A stretch of DNA of 64,000 nucleotides from G965212025 sp965215765. GTDB lineage: Bacteria > Pseudomonadota > Gammaproteobacteria > Poriferisulfidales > Oxydemutatoraceae. The first letter of the stretch is position 1; the number at the start of each line of letters is the position of its first letter. Location: assembly GCA_965215765.1 (NCBI GenBank), contig OZ244118.1, forward strand, positions 2,933,608 to 2,997,607, in the 5' to 3' direction. The position numbers and the translations under genes were made by a program. The notes beneath the pieces were generated by a model that worked only from the letters and a program-made list of their open reading frames with translations, did no database searches and was not told the origin of the DNA. Shown here one piece after another: positions 1 through 7,793 of the stretch.

Positions 1-645
1 CACCAGTTCTGCGGCCAGAGCACTTTCATTTTCCCCTGGACTACTTATGCGCATCGCGCTGTAGTGGGCTGCTACCGAAATGTCAACCGCGCGTTGCATC
101 AGTGCCACTTCGCGGCGTGACTTTCTCAAGCGCATTTCATGTACGGCATCATCCAGCGATGCCAGCTCAACGAAACCATTGCCCCCTGAGCGGATGCTGC
201 TTCTCTGTTTTTTGGCCAGAACCATGAGCTCCGTCGCAAACGCGCCGTCATTTTCGAAGGAGAAAAATATTTTGTCGCGTTCCTCCAGAAGTTCCGGGAA
301 AAGCTTCGGGAACTGCCGAATCGGAAAAGCCTGGTCAGCACCATAATCACGAACTGCGCCAGAAGTACCCACACAAGCCCCTTCCCAAACATCGCGTTCA
401 GCATCTGCTTCGCGACAAAAAAGCACAAATTCTCCGGCATCCCTTTCGGGAACCAGCACCGCCAAGGCATCCGGTTCGTTGAATCCCGTCAAATACTTGA
501 AGTCGCTGTTCTGGCGAAATGGATATTCAAGATCCTTGGAACGGATACAGGGCTTGGCTGCCCTTATAATCGCCACCGATGTCTTGCCAATTTTCTTTAG
601 CAGCTTACGCCGGCGTACAGCGTATTCCTGAATATCAGTGGCCAT
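1..645 (-). CDS. pepP: Xaa-Pro aminopeptidase, 5' part only
   Basis: Reading the minus strand from the ATG at 645 gives an open frame of 215 codons that runs off the left edge. It begins MATDIQEYAVRRRKLL and contains the aminopeptidase P N-terminal domain signature: FRQNSDFKYLTGFNEPDALA, then a segment with a GAD..FPI-like motif. The creatinase-fold metal-binding domain would lie outside the window. PepP removes the N-terminal residue from peptides with proline at position 2, using two metal ions. It is divergent from the zapB-like/zapA pair, an arrangement known from other gammaproteobacteria where pepP and zapA are close. The start is well placed by alignment to the family from memory. Confidence 0.9.
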   Translation of the reverse strand, partial: MATDIQEYAVRRRKLLKKIGKTSVAIIRAAKPCIRSKDLEYPFRQNSDFKYLTGFNEPDALAVLVPERDAGEFVLFCREADAERDVWEGACVGTSGAVRDYGADQAFPIRQFPKLFPELLEERDKIFFSFENDGAFATELMVLAKKQRSSIRSGGNGFVELASLDDAVHEMRLRKSRREVALMQRAVDISVAAHYSAMRISSPGENESALAAELV

Positions 646-706
646 ATTTCAGATTTGTTGATGGAAAACGGGGTTGAGGCTCCGTCAAGAGATGTCAACA
701 TGATTA

Positions 707-734
707 TTGACCATGCAGTCAATTTTCGCATACT
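707..734 (+). promoter_or_regulatory. Candidate sigma-70 promoter for the zapB-like/zapA pair
   Basis: TTGACC (707-712) and CATACT (729-734) are separated by 16 bp, inside the 99-bp space between the divergent pepP start and the zapB-like start. The predicted transcription start would lie only a few bases before the ATG at 745, so the first gene may be nearly leaderless. Seen by eye only. Confidence 0.4.
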
Positions 735-744
735 AGCAACCACC

Positions 745-984
745 ATGACCATGGCGATACCTCCTGAAGAAGACACCGGCGCGAAAAGCCTTGACTCACT
801 CGAAGAAAAGGTCTCGGAGTTGATCGGGGGCTACAATGACCTGGTGGAAAACAACGAACGCCTGCATCAGAAGCAAGCCCTAAAGGTTGAGAAAATGGCC
901 GAGTTGCTGAAAAGGGACAAGACTGTAGGCAGGAGAATAAACAGTCTGATTCGGCGACTGAAAAAACTTGAGAATTCGCTGTGA
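745..984 (+). CDS. TIGR02449-type small coiled-coil protein (ZapB-like)
   Basis: A protein of about 79 residues, highly charged and predicted to be one long coiled coil. Its core (SLEEKVSELIGGYNDL, later RRINSLIRRLKKLE) matches the TIGR02449 family of ZapB-like proteins that sit directly upstream of zapA in many gammaproteobacteria, and family members are about 70 residues long. The frame is open back to 655, but that start would leave 9 bp to pepP and no room for a promoter. ATG 745 or 751 is therefore preferred; no good ribosome site is visible for either. Its stop overlaps the zapA GTG in a GTGA arrangement, so the two are translationally coupled. Confidence 0.75.
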   Translation: MTMAIPPEEDTGAKSLDSLEEKVSELIGGYNDLVENNERLHQKQALKVEKMAELLKRDKTVGRRINSLIRRLKKLENSL

Positions 985-1298
985 GTGTTGACCCGGTTCA
1001 AGTGAGCGTTGAGATCATGGGTAAGGAATACTCAATTTATTGCCCGGAAAATGAACAGGCAGGTCTACTCGAAGCAGCGACCATGTTGCGATCCAATCTG
1101 GAGAAAATGCGCAAAAACAGCCACGCTGGCAATTGGGAGGATTTGGCTGTGGTTTCGGGATTGAACATGGCGCACGAGGCCATTAAAAACCGTAACGCCA
1201 ACGCCGGAAGACAGTCTGCGCTGACGGAACGAATGCAGCGTATTGGCCACAAAATAGAAGAGAGCATGAAAACTGTTTCCAGTGGCAAATTTGAATAA
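981..1298 (+). CDS. zapA: Cell division protein ZapA
   Basis: A 105-residue protein with a GTG start overlapping the upstream stop. The N-terminal half, VSVEIMGKEYSIYCPENEQ followed by LLEAATMLRSNLEKMR, is the typical ZapA globular head. The C-terminal half is a charged helix expected to form the tetrameric coiled coil. ZapA binds FtsZ filaments in the cytoplasm and stabilises the division ring. In many relatives the 6S RNA gene follows zapA, but the sequence after 1298 shows no recognisable 6S fold by eye. Confidence 0.9.
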   Translation: MSVDPVQVSVEIMGKEYSIYCPENEQAGLLEAATMLRSNLEKMRKNSHAGNWEDLAVVSGLNMAHEAIKNRNANAGRQSALTERMQRIGHKIEESMKTVSSGKFE

Positions 1299-1302
1299 AG
1301 AC

Positions 1303-1443
1303 TCAAGGCTCCTGCTGCTGGAAAACTGACATCAAGATGTGCAAGCCAGCACCAACGGCATTGGATTTTTCCAGGATCTGCTCAAGCGTGGGTATTACGG
1401 AACGCACCATTGGTAGAGCATCAAGCACCACCTGACAAATATG
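1303..1443 (-). pseudogene. Possible 3' remnant of a displaced gene
   Basis: The minus strand here encodes a 40-odd residue tail (VVLDALPMVRSVIPTLEQIL, ending HILMSVFQQQEP and stop) with protein-like alternation. It has no convincing start and no matching upstream domain. It lies between zapA and the restriction-modification genes, so it could be the end of a resident gene truncated when those genes arrived. The family is not recognised and chance coding is possible. Confidence 0.25.
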
Positions 1444-1542
1444 TAAACAAATACACATAGTTACAGAACACCATTGTGTTGAGCGGTGAACCTGCCGGGG
1501 TTTGTTGCGCCACAGACAAAGGAGACACCTGTCCTTCCAGTA

Positions 1543-2391
1543 ATGACAGTAACCACCGAACAACACCGGACTATTGACCAGCCCGCTGTGACCTTGAAGC
1601 AGACGGTGCTATTGGGTGTCCAAACGGATACAAAGACCCCACCCGGAAAAAAACAAAGAAAAAACAAAGTAAACGGTCAACTGCACCAAGGCGACTGTCT
1701 GGCAGTCATGCGGGACATGCCGGAGCAATCCATCCAACTGGTCGTTACTTCTCCGCCCTACAACATAAAGAACAGCTCCGGCAATGGGCTGAAAAACGGA
1801 AACGGTGGCAAGTGGCCGAAGGCCGCTCTACAGGCAGGCTATGCCAACCACGATGACTGCATGCCCCATGAGGAATATGTGGCGTGGCAGCGCGATTGCC
1901 TCAGCGAGATGGTACGGCTGTTGAGACCGGACGGTGCCATCTTCTATAACCACAAGTGGCGAGTGCAGAGGGGACTCCTGCAAGACCGCTCTGACATCGT
2001 ACAGGGCTTCCCGTTGCGACAAATCATCATCTGGGAAAGGGCGGGGGGCATCAACTTCAACAAGGGATATTTTCTGCCCAATTACGAGGTCATCTATCTA
2101 ATCGCAAAGCCAGACTTTCGGTTGGCGCCGAAGGCCAACGCCCAAGGTTGCGTCTGGCGGATAAACCAGGAACAGCGCAATTCCCACCCCGCGCCGTTCC
2201 CGATTGAGTTGGCGGCGCGGTGCATCACCGCCGTTGGGAAAGGTCCGGTGCTTGACCCTTTCCTGGGCAGTGGCTCCACAGCAATCGCCGCCGAGCAAAC
2301 CGGGGTTCCGTGGATCGGAATAGAAAAATCGCCGGAATATGTGAGCATGGCGACTGACCGCATTCAAAAAGTTACTGGCCGGACACTGTGA
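1543..2391 (+). CDS. Type II DNA methyltransferase, SPPY (probable N4-cytosine) type
   Basis: A methyltransferase with motif IV (TSPPYN, about residues 70-75) before motif I (DPFLGSGSTA, about residue 238), which is the beta order. The SPPY form of motif IV is the one usual in N4-methylcytosine enzymes, including those paired with MvaI and BcnI. It would transfer a methyl group from S-adenosylmethionine to protect the site cut by the next gene. A GTG at 1486 extends the frame by 19 codons, but the added residues look unlike the family, so ATG 1543 is preferred; neither has a clear ribosome site. The stop overlaps the nuclease GTG (GTGA), so the pair is coupled. Confidence 0.85.
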   Translation: MTVTTEQHRTIDQPAVTLKQTVLLGVQTDTKTPPGKKQRKNKVNGQLHQGDCLAVMRDMPEQSIQLVVTSPPYNIKNSSGNGLKNGNGGKWPKAALQAGYANHDDCMPHEEYVAWQRDCLSEMVRLLRPDGAIFYNHKWRVQRGLLQDRSDIVQGFPLRQIIIWERAGGINFNKGYFLPNYEVIYLIAKPDFRLAPKANAQGCVWRINQEQRNSHPAPFPIELAARCITAVGKGPVLDPFLGSGSTAIAAEQTGVPWIGIEKSPEYVSMATDRIQKVTGRTL

Positions 2392-3092
2392 CCACCACCG
2401 TGACCGACAGCGAGCTGTATGCTCGCCTGCGGAAGGTTATTCAACGAGAGTGGATCAGCATACCGGACTCTCCGGGATCCCGAGGCACTGGTGCCCCGGG
2501 AATAATCCTTGAGGAACAGCTGGGCATACGTGGCGGCAATCTTGACACGCCGAACGCAGGGAAATGGGAGATCAAGTTTCATGGTGGTTCGGCACTGTTA
2601 ACCTTGTTCCATCTGGAAGCAGAACCGCTCTGTCATATGCATGACATGGTGCACAAGTTCGGACAGGTAGATAGCAAGGGGTACACCAGTTTCCGCCATA
2701 CCATCAAAGGCAAGACGGATAAGGGGTTCTATGTAGTCAATGACAGCGGGCGCATCATTGTCTGCAACGACAGAGCCAGCGACTTCAAGCCACCATACTG
2801 GACGCATGATCACCTGATAAATGCCTTCGTATCCAAGCTTCGGCGACTGATCGTAGTCAAGGGAGAAAAGAGAAAGAAAGAAAACATCTGGAAAGTCAGA
2901 TACATCTCCGCGCACCTTTTCCAGGAACCCAAAACCACCCGGTTCATTGAAGACATCGTGGGCGGCATCGTGGCGGTTGAGTTTAACGCGAGAACCACTG
3001 ACGGCAAGGGTCTACGCAATCACGGAACCAGGTTCCGCATCAAATACGAAAATTTACGAGACTTGTACCACAACCAACGGGAGCTCGATTAG
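2388..3092 (+). CDS. MvaI/BcnI-family type II restriction endonuclease
   Basis: A 234-residue protein whose middle (LGIRGGNLDTPNAGKWEIK) has a PD-(D/E)xK-like arrangement with the acidic pair and EIK. Its end (GLRNHGTRFRIKYENLRDLY) is the C-terminal signature recalled for MvaI/BcnI-family endonucleases, which cut CC(W)GG or CC(S)GG-type sites as monomers. GTG start, overlapping the methyltransferase stop. Specificity is inferred only from family membership. The last 20 codons are the first part of the seven-unit tandem repeat that follows, and the reading frame remains intact to its TAG stop. Confidence 0.8.
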   Translation: MTTTVTDSELYARLRKVIQREWISIPDSPGSRGTGAPGIILEEQLGIRGGNLDTPNAGKWEIKFHGGSALLTLFHLEAEPLCHMHDMVHKFGQVDSKGYTSFRHTIKGKTDKGFYVVNDSGRIIVCNDRASDFKPPYWTHDHLINAFVSKLRRLIVVKGEKRKKENIWKVRYISAHLFQEPKTTRFIEDIVGGIVAVEFNARTTDGKGLRNHGTRFRIKYENLRDLYHNQRELD

Positions 3093-4034
3093 TACAATTC
3101 AGTGCGTAAATGCGTTTTTTTGCGGGGCATGAAAAACAAAATGCTGCCTGCCAGGGCACCGCTGAGCGCGCCGTGTTCCGCATCAAATACGAAAATTTAC
3201 GAGACTTGTACCACAACCAACAGGAGTTCGGTTAGTACAATTCAGTACGTAAATGCGTTTTTTTGCGGGGCATGAAAAACAAAATGCCGCCTGCCAAGGT
3301 GCCGCTGAGCGCACCGTGTTCCGCATCAAATACGAAAATCTACGAGACTTGTACTACAACCAACGGGAGCTCGGTTAGTACAATTCAATGCGTAAATACG
3401 TTTTTTTGCGGGGCATGAAAAACAAAATGCCGCCTGCCAGGGTGCCGCTGAGCGCGCCGTGTTCCGCATCAAATACGAAAATCTACGAGACTTGTACCAC
3501 AACCAACGGGAGCTCGGTTAGTACAATTCAGTGCGTAAGTGCGTTTTTTTGCGGGGCATGAAAAACAAAATGCCGCCTGCCAAGGTGCCGCTGAGCGCGC
3601 CGTGTTCCGCATCAAATACGAAAATCTACGAGACTTGTACCTCAACCAACGGGAGCTCGGTTAGTACAATTCAGTGCGTAAGTGCGTTTTTTTGCGGGGC
3701 ATGAAAAACAAAATGCCGCCTGCCAAGGTGCCGCTGAGCGCGCCGTGTTCCGCATCAAATACGAAAATCTACGAGACTTGTACTACAACCAACGGGAGCT
3801 CGATTAGTACAATTCAGTACGTAAATGCGTTTTTTTTGCGGGGCATGAAAAACAAAATGCTGCCTGCCAAGGCGCCGCTGAGCGCGCCGAGTTCCGCATC
3901 AAATACGAAAATCTACGAGACTTGTACTACAACCAACGGGAGCTCGATTAGTACAATTCAGTACGTAAATGCGTTTTTTTGCGGGGCATGAAAAACAAAA
4001 TGCCGCCTGCCAGGGTGCCGCTGAGCGCGCCGTA
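3033..4034. repeat. Seven-copy 143-bp tandem repeat across a convergent gene junction
   Basis: Units start at 3033, 3176, 3319, 3462, 3605, 3748 and 3892. The period is exactly 143 bp, with one 144-bp unit caused by an extra T in a T-run. Each unit joins the last 60 bp of the nuclease gene, including its TAG, to the last ~83 bp of the rhombosortase gene on the other strand. Within a unit the two stop codons overlap (TTAG: TAG on plus, TAA on minus). Unit 1 completes the nuclease gene and unit 7 completes rhombosortase; units 2-6 are spare junctions. Copies differ by scattered substitutions. Short open frames inside the array are by-products. Confidence 0.97.
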
Positions 4035-4556
4035 AAGATGCGAGTGAACCAAAACTCTTACCCCTGCCATTTCTTCGGTCCAGGGAAGCGCGCCGCTGTT
4101 TTGCTCATAAACCATCTTGACGACCACGAGCAGCAAAGCAACGTATGCGCTGATGTCACGGCGATCCATACGCAGGCGGCATAAGCTGATTGCGACCAGT
4201 AAGCCGTGCAGAACCCCGGAGAAGCCTGAATAGTAGATGACATGTGGTTGAAACTGGTACAGACCGAAACTTGTGCCGACCATGCATACCAGCAATATCA
4301 GCACCCAGGCCTTGGCATCCAAAATCGAGTAGGCATACAACCAGACAAGACCCCACGCCGCCAGATTCATAAGCAGATGTGCGAACGTGGCGTGCCACAG
4401 ATGACCGCTGAACGCCGACCAGAACTTTCCGGAATGTATCGCTTCCCGACTGTAGGCAAAAGTCAGATCATGACCCTTGCTGTACAGCAACAGCGCGATG
4501 GCAGTGACTGACAGCAGGACGAAAACAGAAAATATATTAGCCGACCGGCTCAACAT
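3948..4556 (-). CDS. rrtA: Rhombosortase (rhomboid-type intramembrane serine protease)
   Basis: A 202-residue protein with about six hydrophobic segments. The catalytic serine motif GFSGVLHG and the C-terminal histidine motif HSHLYGALSG are those of rhombosortase. That enzyme cleaves the GlyGly-CTERM anchor of exported proteins that usually travel through the type II secretion system, which is encoded just upstream here. ATG 4556 (MLSRSANIF) gives the normal family length; the frame opens earlier, at 4613, but that start would lie deeper in the rhodanese gene. Start and rhodanese stop overlap by 20 bp. Its last codons form unit 7 of the junction repeat. Confidence 0.85.
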   Translation of the reverse strand: MLSRSANIFSVFVLLSVTAIALLLYSKGHDLTFAYSREAIHSGKFWSAFSGHLWHATFAHLLMNLAAWGLVWLYAYSILDAKAWVLILLVCMVGTSFGLYQFQPHVIYYSGFSGVLHGLLVAISLCRLRMDRRDISAYVALLLVVVKMVYEQNSGALPWTEEMAGVRVLVHSHLYGALSGTLAGGILFFMPRKKTHLRTELY

Positions 4557-4929
4557 CACCGTTTTTGGATCGCCAGTCTTTGAATCCACCCGCCAGGCAA
4601 TAAACCTGTTCATAACCCATTTGTTTCATCGTCCAGGCGGCAAGAATGGATCTTCCGCCGCTCGCACAATAGACAATGTACATTTTGCTCGCGTCAAAGA
4701 CTTCCTTGTAAAAAGGACTGTCGCCGTCAATCAGAAATTCCAGCGTACCACGTGCGGCGTGTTCTGCTCCCGGAATTTTTCCATTTTCAAGCAATTCTGG
4801 GCCTTCTCTTACATCAACAAACACGGTGTGTTCGTCATTGAGTTTTTCCTGCGCCTTTTCAAAGTTGATTTGATCAACACAAGTGTGTGCTTCTTCAAGC
4901 AAACTCAGCAAACTGATTTTAGTAGTCAT
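4537..4929 (-). CDS. Single-domain rhodanese-like protein
   Basis: About 130 residues with a full rhodanese fold: FVDVREGPELLENGKIPGA near the N-terminal third and the active-site loop VYCASGGRSILAA with its cysteine. The WxxMGY..V..L.GG..DW ending is typical. Such proteins carry sulfur as a persulfide, and the physiological partner cannot be told. ATG 4929 is preferred over ATG 4944 because a GGAG lies nine bases before it. The gene is followed by rhombosortase with overlapping ends and lies downstream of the gsp genes, though 186 bp separate it from gspN. Confidence 0.85.
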   Translation of the reverse strand: MTTKISLLSLLEEAHTCVDQINFEKAQEKLNDEHTVFVDVREGPELLENGKIPGAEHAARGTLEFLIDGDSPFYKEVFDASKMYIVYCASGGRSILAAWTMKQMGYEQVYCLAGGFKDWRSKNGDVEPVG

Positions 4930-5115
4930 ACATCCATACTCCACGAATTTTACAAGTCGTTCTTCAGCGTCTTTTCACCGAACTGTAGGGATATTCTTGT
5001 GCCGAACGCACGTTTGCAATACTACTTTAGAATGGGGTGCAATCTTTCGCTTTCAAAAAGTCGGCAAGGGGGAATGCTTTGGTCAGAAACAGGTGGAAGA
5101 CCAGAAAAAAGGCAA

Positions 5116-5874
5116 TCAAGTATCAAGTTTCCCTCTTTTCGACAACTTGACACGATTTTTTCCCGAGGAACGGCCGAACGGTTTCAGCAACGACAATAGC
5201 TGTGAATTCTCACTGCTGACTTCCGCCTCAAGCCGGTAACTTTTTTCTGCAGGGTTAAAAAACACACTGCCGTCCAGGCTTAATGTCTCGTTGCCGCCCT
5301 TGCATAGCACCGTCACGGTACCGTCATCACTGGGTTGCGAGTTGAACTGAAAATCGCCCAAAGCGGTTTCTGCTGCGATAAGATTTTTCAACTCACCTTT
5401 GCCCTCTACATAATTTGGCAACAGACTTTCGGCATTCAGTTCCAACTGCTTGATATTGACAACTCCTGTCCCACTCACAACACCGGGCAATTGGGTGTCT
5501 CCGATGGTCTGTAGCTGCAAATTAAAGTCGCCGACCGAGTCGATGGCAAAAATTTCTCCCCTCAAGAGGGTGTAGCCCAAGGTGCCTGCAAAATTAAAAT
5601 CAGAGGTAGACAGGTCCAGGCAGGCAGCAAGCAGTCTTTCCGGCCAAACCGGGCACCAGCGCCAGCTCAGGTTTGCCACGGAGAAGTTTTGATCTTTGAC
5701 CACAAAACTCCCGGAACCCTTCCAGATCGTTCCGTTTAAGCGGTTGATGACCAATGCTTGCGACAAGTCCAGTTTCTGAGCCGCAAACTGCAGGGGCATG
5801 GTCGAAACAAAAATGATCCCCCAAACCAGCAGGAGAAAAAGCAGAATGCCGATTCTTTTCAGAGCAACTTTCAT
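5116..5874 (-). CDS. gspN: Type II secretion system protein N
   Basis: A 252-residue protein with one N-terminal membrane helix (IGILLFLLLVWGIIFVSTMP) followed by a periplasmic beta-rich region with the family hallmark LNGTIWKGSG and an SWRWCPVWP segment containing one of two cysteines. GspN is an inner-membrane component of type II secretion related to GspC, and it is optional in some species. It is the last gsp gene of this run. The ATG at 5874 follows the gspM stop within a few bases. Confidence 0.88.
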   Translation of the reverse strand: MKVALKRIGILLFLLLVWGIIFVSTMPLQFAAQKLDLSQALVINRLNGTIWKGSGSFVVKDQNFSVANLSWRWCPVWPERLLAACLDLSTSDFNFAGTLGYTLLRGEIFAIDSVGDFNLQLQTIGDTQLPGVVSGTGVVNIKQLELNAESLLPNYVEGKGELKNLIAAETALGDFQFNSQPSDDGTVTVLCKGGNETLSLDGSVFFNPAEKSYRLEAEVSSENSQLLSLLKPFGRSSGKNRVKLSKRGKLDT

Positions 5875-5877
5875 CAA

Positions 5878-6372
5878 TCAGGCCTTGACTGAAATGTACC
5901 CGGACAATCCTCGAACGCTGTTTTCCAGCTTGAAACTCAGCACCGAAAACCCTTTTTTCACGATGTGTTCAATAAAACGCATTACTTTTTGTCCGTTGAC
6001 CTGCTTGAACTCTATTTTGATCTGGTTCCCGGAATCCGTCTGAATGATACCAAGGCGCGCTTCGAGCACGTCCTTCTTCAAAACATCTTCGAGCATTTCT
6101 TTCAGTTGGCCAGGCGCCGCATCTACGGGCAAGCTTCCTCCCAGGTGCAGCTTGGCTTTCCCGAGATCGGCCAGCCTTTCTGCCGCCCAGAAATAGTCCG
6201 AGTGGGCACGCTCGTAGCGCTGCAATGCGCGTTCATGTTCATCTACCAAGGGTAGATAGAGGAGGCTGTAAGTGCCTGCAAAAAACAAAAGAACCGTCAG
6301 AAGGATCAAGTAGACCCGGTCGCTCTCGGAGCGTGTGCTCCACCAAGTTTTAAATTGGGAGAACGAATTCAT
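5878..6372 (-). CDS. gspM: Type II secretion system protein M
   Basis: A 164-residue protein: short cytoplasmic tail, one membrane helix (VYLILLTVLLFFAGTYSLLY), an acidic/basic coiled segment, then a small ferredoxin-like periplasmic domain ending GLSGYISVKA. This matches GspM, the partner of GspL in the inner-membrane platform that couples the cytoplasmic ATPase to pseudopilus assembly. The ATG overlaps the gspL stop by 4 bp, indicating translational coupling. Confidence 0.9.
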   Translation of the reverse strand: MNSFSQFKTWWSTRSESDRVYLILLTVLLFFAGTYSLLYLPLVDEHERALQRYERAHSDYFWAAERLADLGKAKLHLGGSLPVDAAPGQLKEMLEDVLKKDVLEARLGIIQTDSGNQIKIEFKQVNGQKVMRFIEHIVKKGFSVLSFKLENSVRGLSGYISVKA

Positions 6373-7475
6373 GAGCTGATAGAAATTTCCACTCGCATAC
6401 GGTTGCGGTTACCAAGCTTTGAAAGGCCTGCAGACTGTACTGCAAGGCCAGGCAGCTTTGACAGAGATCTTGCCACGTACTCCGGTGAGCGCGAAGAACT
6501 GAAAACCACGGTGGCTTTGCCCTTGCCCATTTTGATGCTTTCAATGCGGCATTCCTGACAATTTGAGAATATTGTCTCTGCCTGCAGAATTGCCAACCAA
6601 GGGCTGTTGTCACGAAAGCTGACTCCCTGCTTCACCTTCTCCAGCCTTTTACTCAATTCCCCACGCACGTTGCCGCGCAAATTGGTGCCCGGAAAATAGG
6701 AATCAACCAGGCTTTGTGTGGCGGCCCTCATGATGGGTTCCTGCTCTTGTGCCCAACTCGTTTCCGCTTTCAGATCGAATAGATAAATGAAAAAAACGAG
6801 CGGCAATACAGCGGCAACAGCACGCCAAGGGCGTATCCAGGCTTTCACAGGGGATGCCGGAAGATAGCTGCCCTGTAAAAAGTTCAGGCCGGATGCCGCA
6901 GGGTTCGGGAAAGCCATCTTGTCGCTCAGAGGACCGGGCAAAACCTCGGCACGTTCACGCCAGGATGCGGGGAGTTTCTCAGCAGCATCGCTGAAAACGC
7001 GTATTTCCTGCTCTTCGCGCTCAGCCTGGCTCAAGACCTGCTCAACCCACTCGAGAGAACCGGCCATGCCTTGTTGCCAACCGGTACGCAGTAAAACGCG
7101 ACCGTTTTCATGCCATACACTCATGCCTTTTTCTGTATAGGGAACCGCAAGCAGATCCGGACACAAAAATCGTACCGGATTGCTTTTCATCCTCAGCAAA
7201 CCCAACCAGTAATCCATTTTTTCGCGGTCAACGACCGCAACAGGCAATTGCCCGTCTCGCGTCAGCGCGCCAAACACAAAATGCTGGGTTTCCAGAGGCA
7301 CCACCAGGCTCTCTTCCAGCATATAAGGCACGGACTTCCTCCACAGCTTTCGTGAACCTTTGGGTGGGGTCAGCAGATGGAAAGCAATGGCCTCAGACGG
7401 CACCCAGGCGACCTTCTGGCTACTTGAAGTGCCAAGATCCGATAAGGTCGTGTTGTCAGGTTGTATCCGAATCAT
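6369..7475 (-). CDS. gspL: Type II secretion system protein L
   Basis: A 368-residue protein with an N-terminal cytoplasmic actin-like domain (VPYMLEESLVVPLETQHFVFG is characteristic of GspL), one membrane helix near residues 220-240 and a periplasmic ferredoxin-like domain ending MRVEISISS. GspL recruits the GspE ATPase to the membrane and pairs with GspM. The first 28 codons lie inside a 201-bp tandem duplication; a second copy of this gene start, including its ATG at 7676, is embedded at the end of gspK. Only the copy starting at 7475 leads into the full gene. Confidence 0.92.
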   Translation of the reverse strand: MIRIQPDNTTLSDLGTSSSQKVAWVPSEAIAFHLLTPPKGSRKLWRKSVPYMLEESLVVPLETQHFVFGALTRDGQLPVAVVDREKMDYWLGLLRMKSNPVRFLCPDLLAVPYTEKGMSVWHENGRVLLRTGWQQGMAGSLEWVEQVLSQAEREEQEIRVFSDAAEKLPASWRERAEVLPGPLSDKMAFPNPAASGLNFLQGSYLPASPVKAWIRPWRAVAAVLPLVFFIYLFDLKAETSWAQEQEPIMRAATQSLVDSYFPGTNLRGNVRGELSKRLEKVKQGVSFRDNSPWLAILQAETIFSNCQECRIESIKMGKGKATVVFSSSRSPEYVARSLSKLPGLAVQSAGLSKLGNRNRMRVEISISS

Positions 7476-7793
7476 CTTTTCTGCTCAGTCGCTCGTTTTT
7501 GTGCCCTGCGCAGCCTGCGTACTGGTTGCCACCAACACGTCTCTGCAAGACTGCGAACCCGAGTAGCTTTCGCCAACGGCCGCACAATGAGACTCAGACG
7601 GCACCCAGGCGACCTTCTGGCTACTTGAAGTGCCAAGATCCGATAAGGTCGTGTTGTCAGGTTGTATCCGAATCATCTTTTCTGCTCTGCCGCTCGTTTT
7701 TGCGCCCTGCACAGCCTGCGTACTGGCTGCCGCCAACACGTCTCTGCAAGACCGCGGAACCGAACGGCTTTTTCGACGGTCGCACAATGAGAC
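7392..7793. repeat. Two-copy 201-bp tandem duplication across the gspK/gspL border
   Basis: Copy A spans 7392-7592 and copy B about 7593-7793. Each carries the end of gspK on the left-reading strand and the first 28 codons of gspL. In copy B the gspK stop (7657-7659) and the gspL ATG (7676) overlap by 20 bp, which must be the ancestral arrangement. In copy A the gspK tail is no longer attached to its gene. Copies differ by about ten substitutions and one indel, so the event is not very recent. The functional result is that gspK and gspL, once overlapping, are now separated by about 180 bp. Confidence 0.93.

Noticed and set aside
1299..1480. 6S RNA gene expected downstream of zapA
   Set aside because: No long imperfect hairpin with a central bubble could be drawn by eye, and a minus-strand coding remnant fits the sequence better.
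3093..3991. Short proteins encoded in the 143-bp units
   Set aside because: The period is not a multiple of three, the frames are the nuclease end read in repeated form, and there are no ribosome sites.
3033..4034. CRISPR array
   Set aside because: Units are contiguous and alike over their full length; there are no unique spacers and no cas genes.
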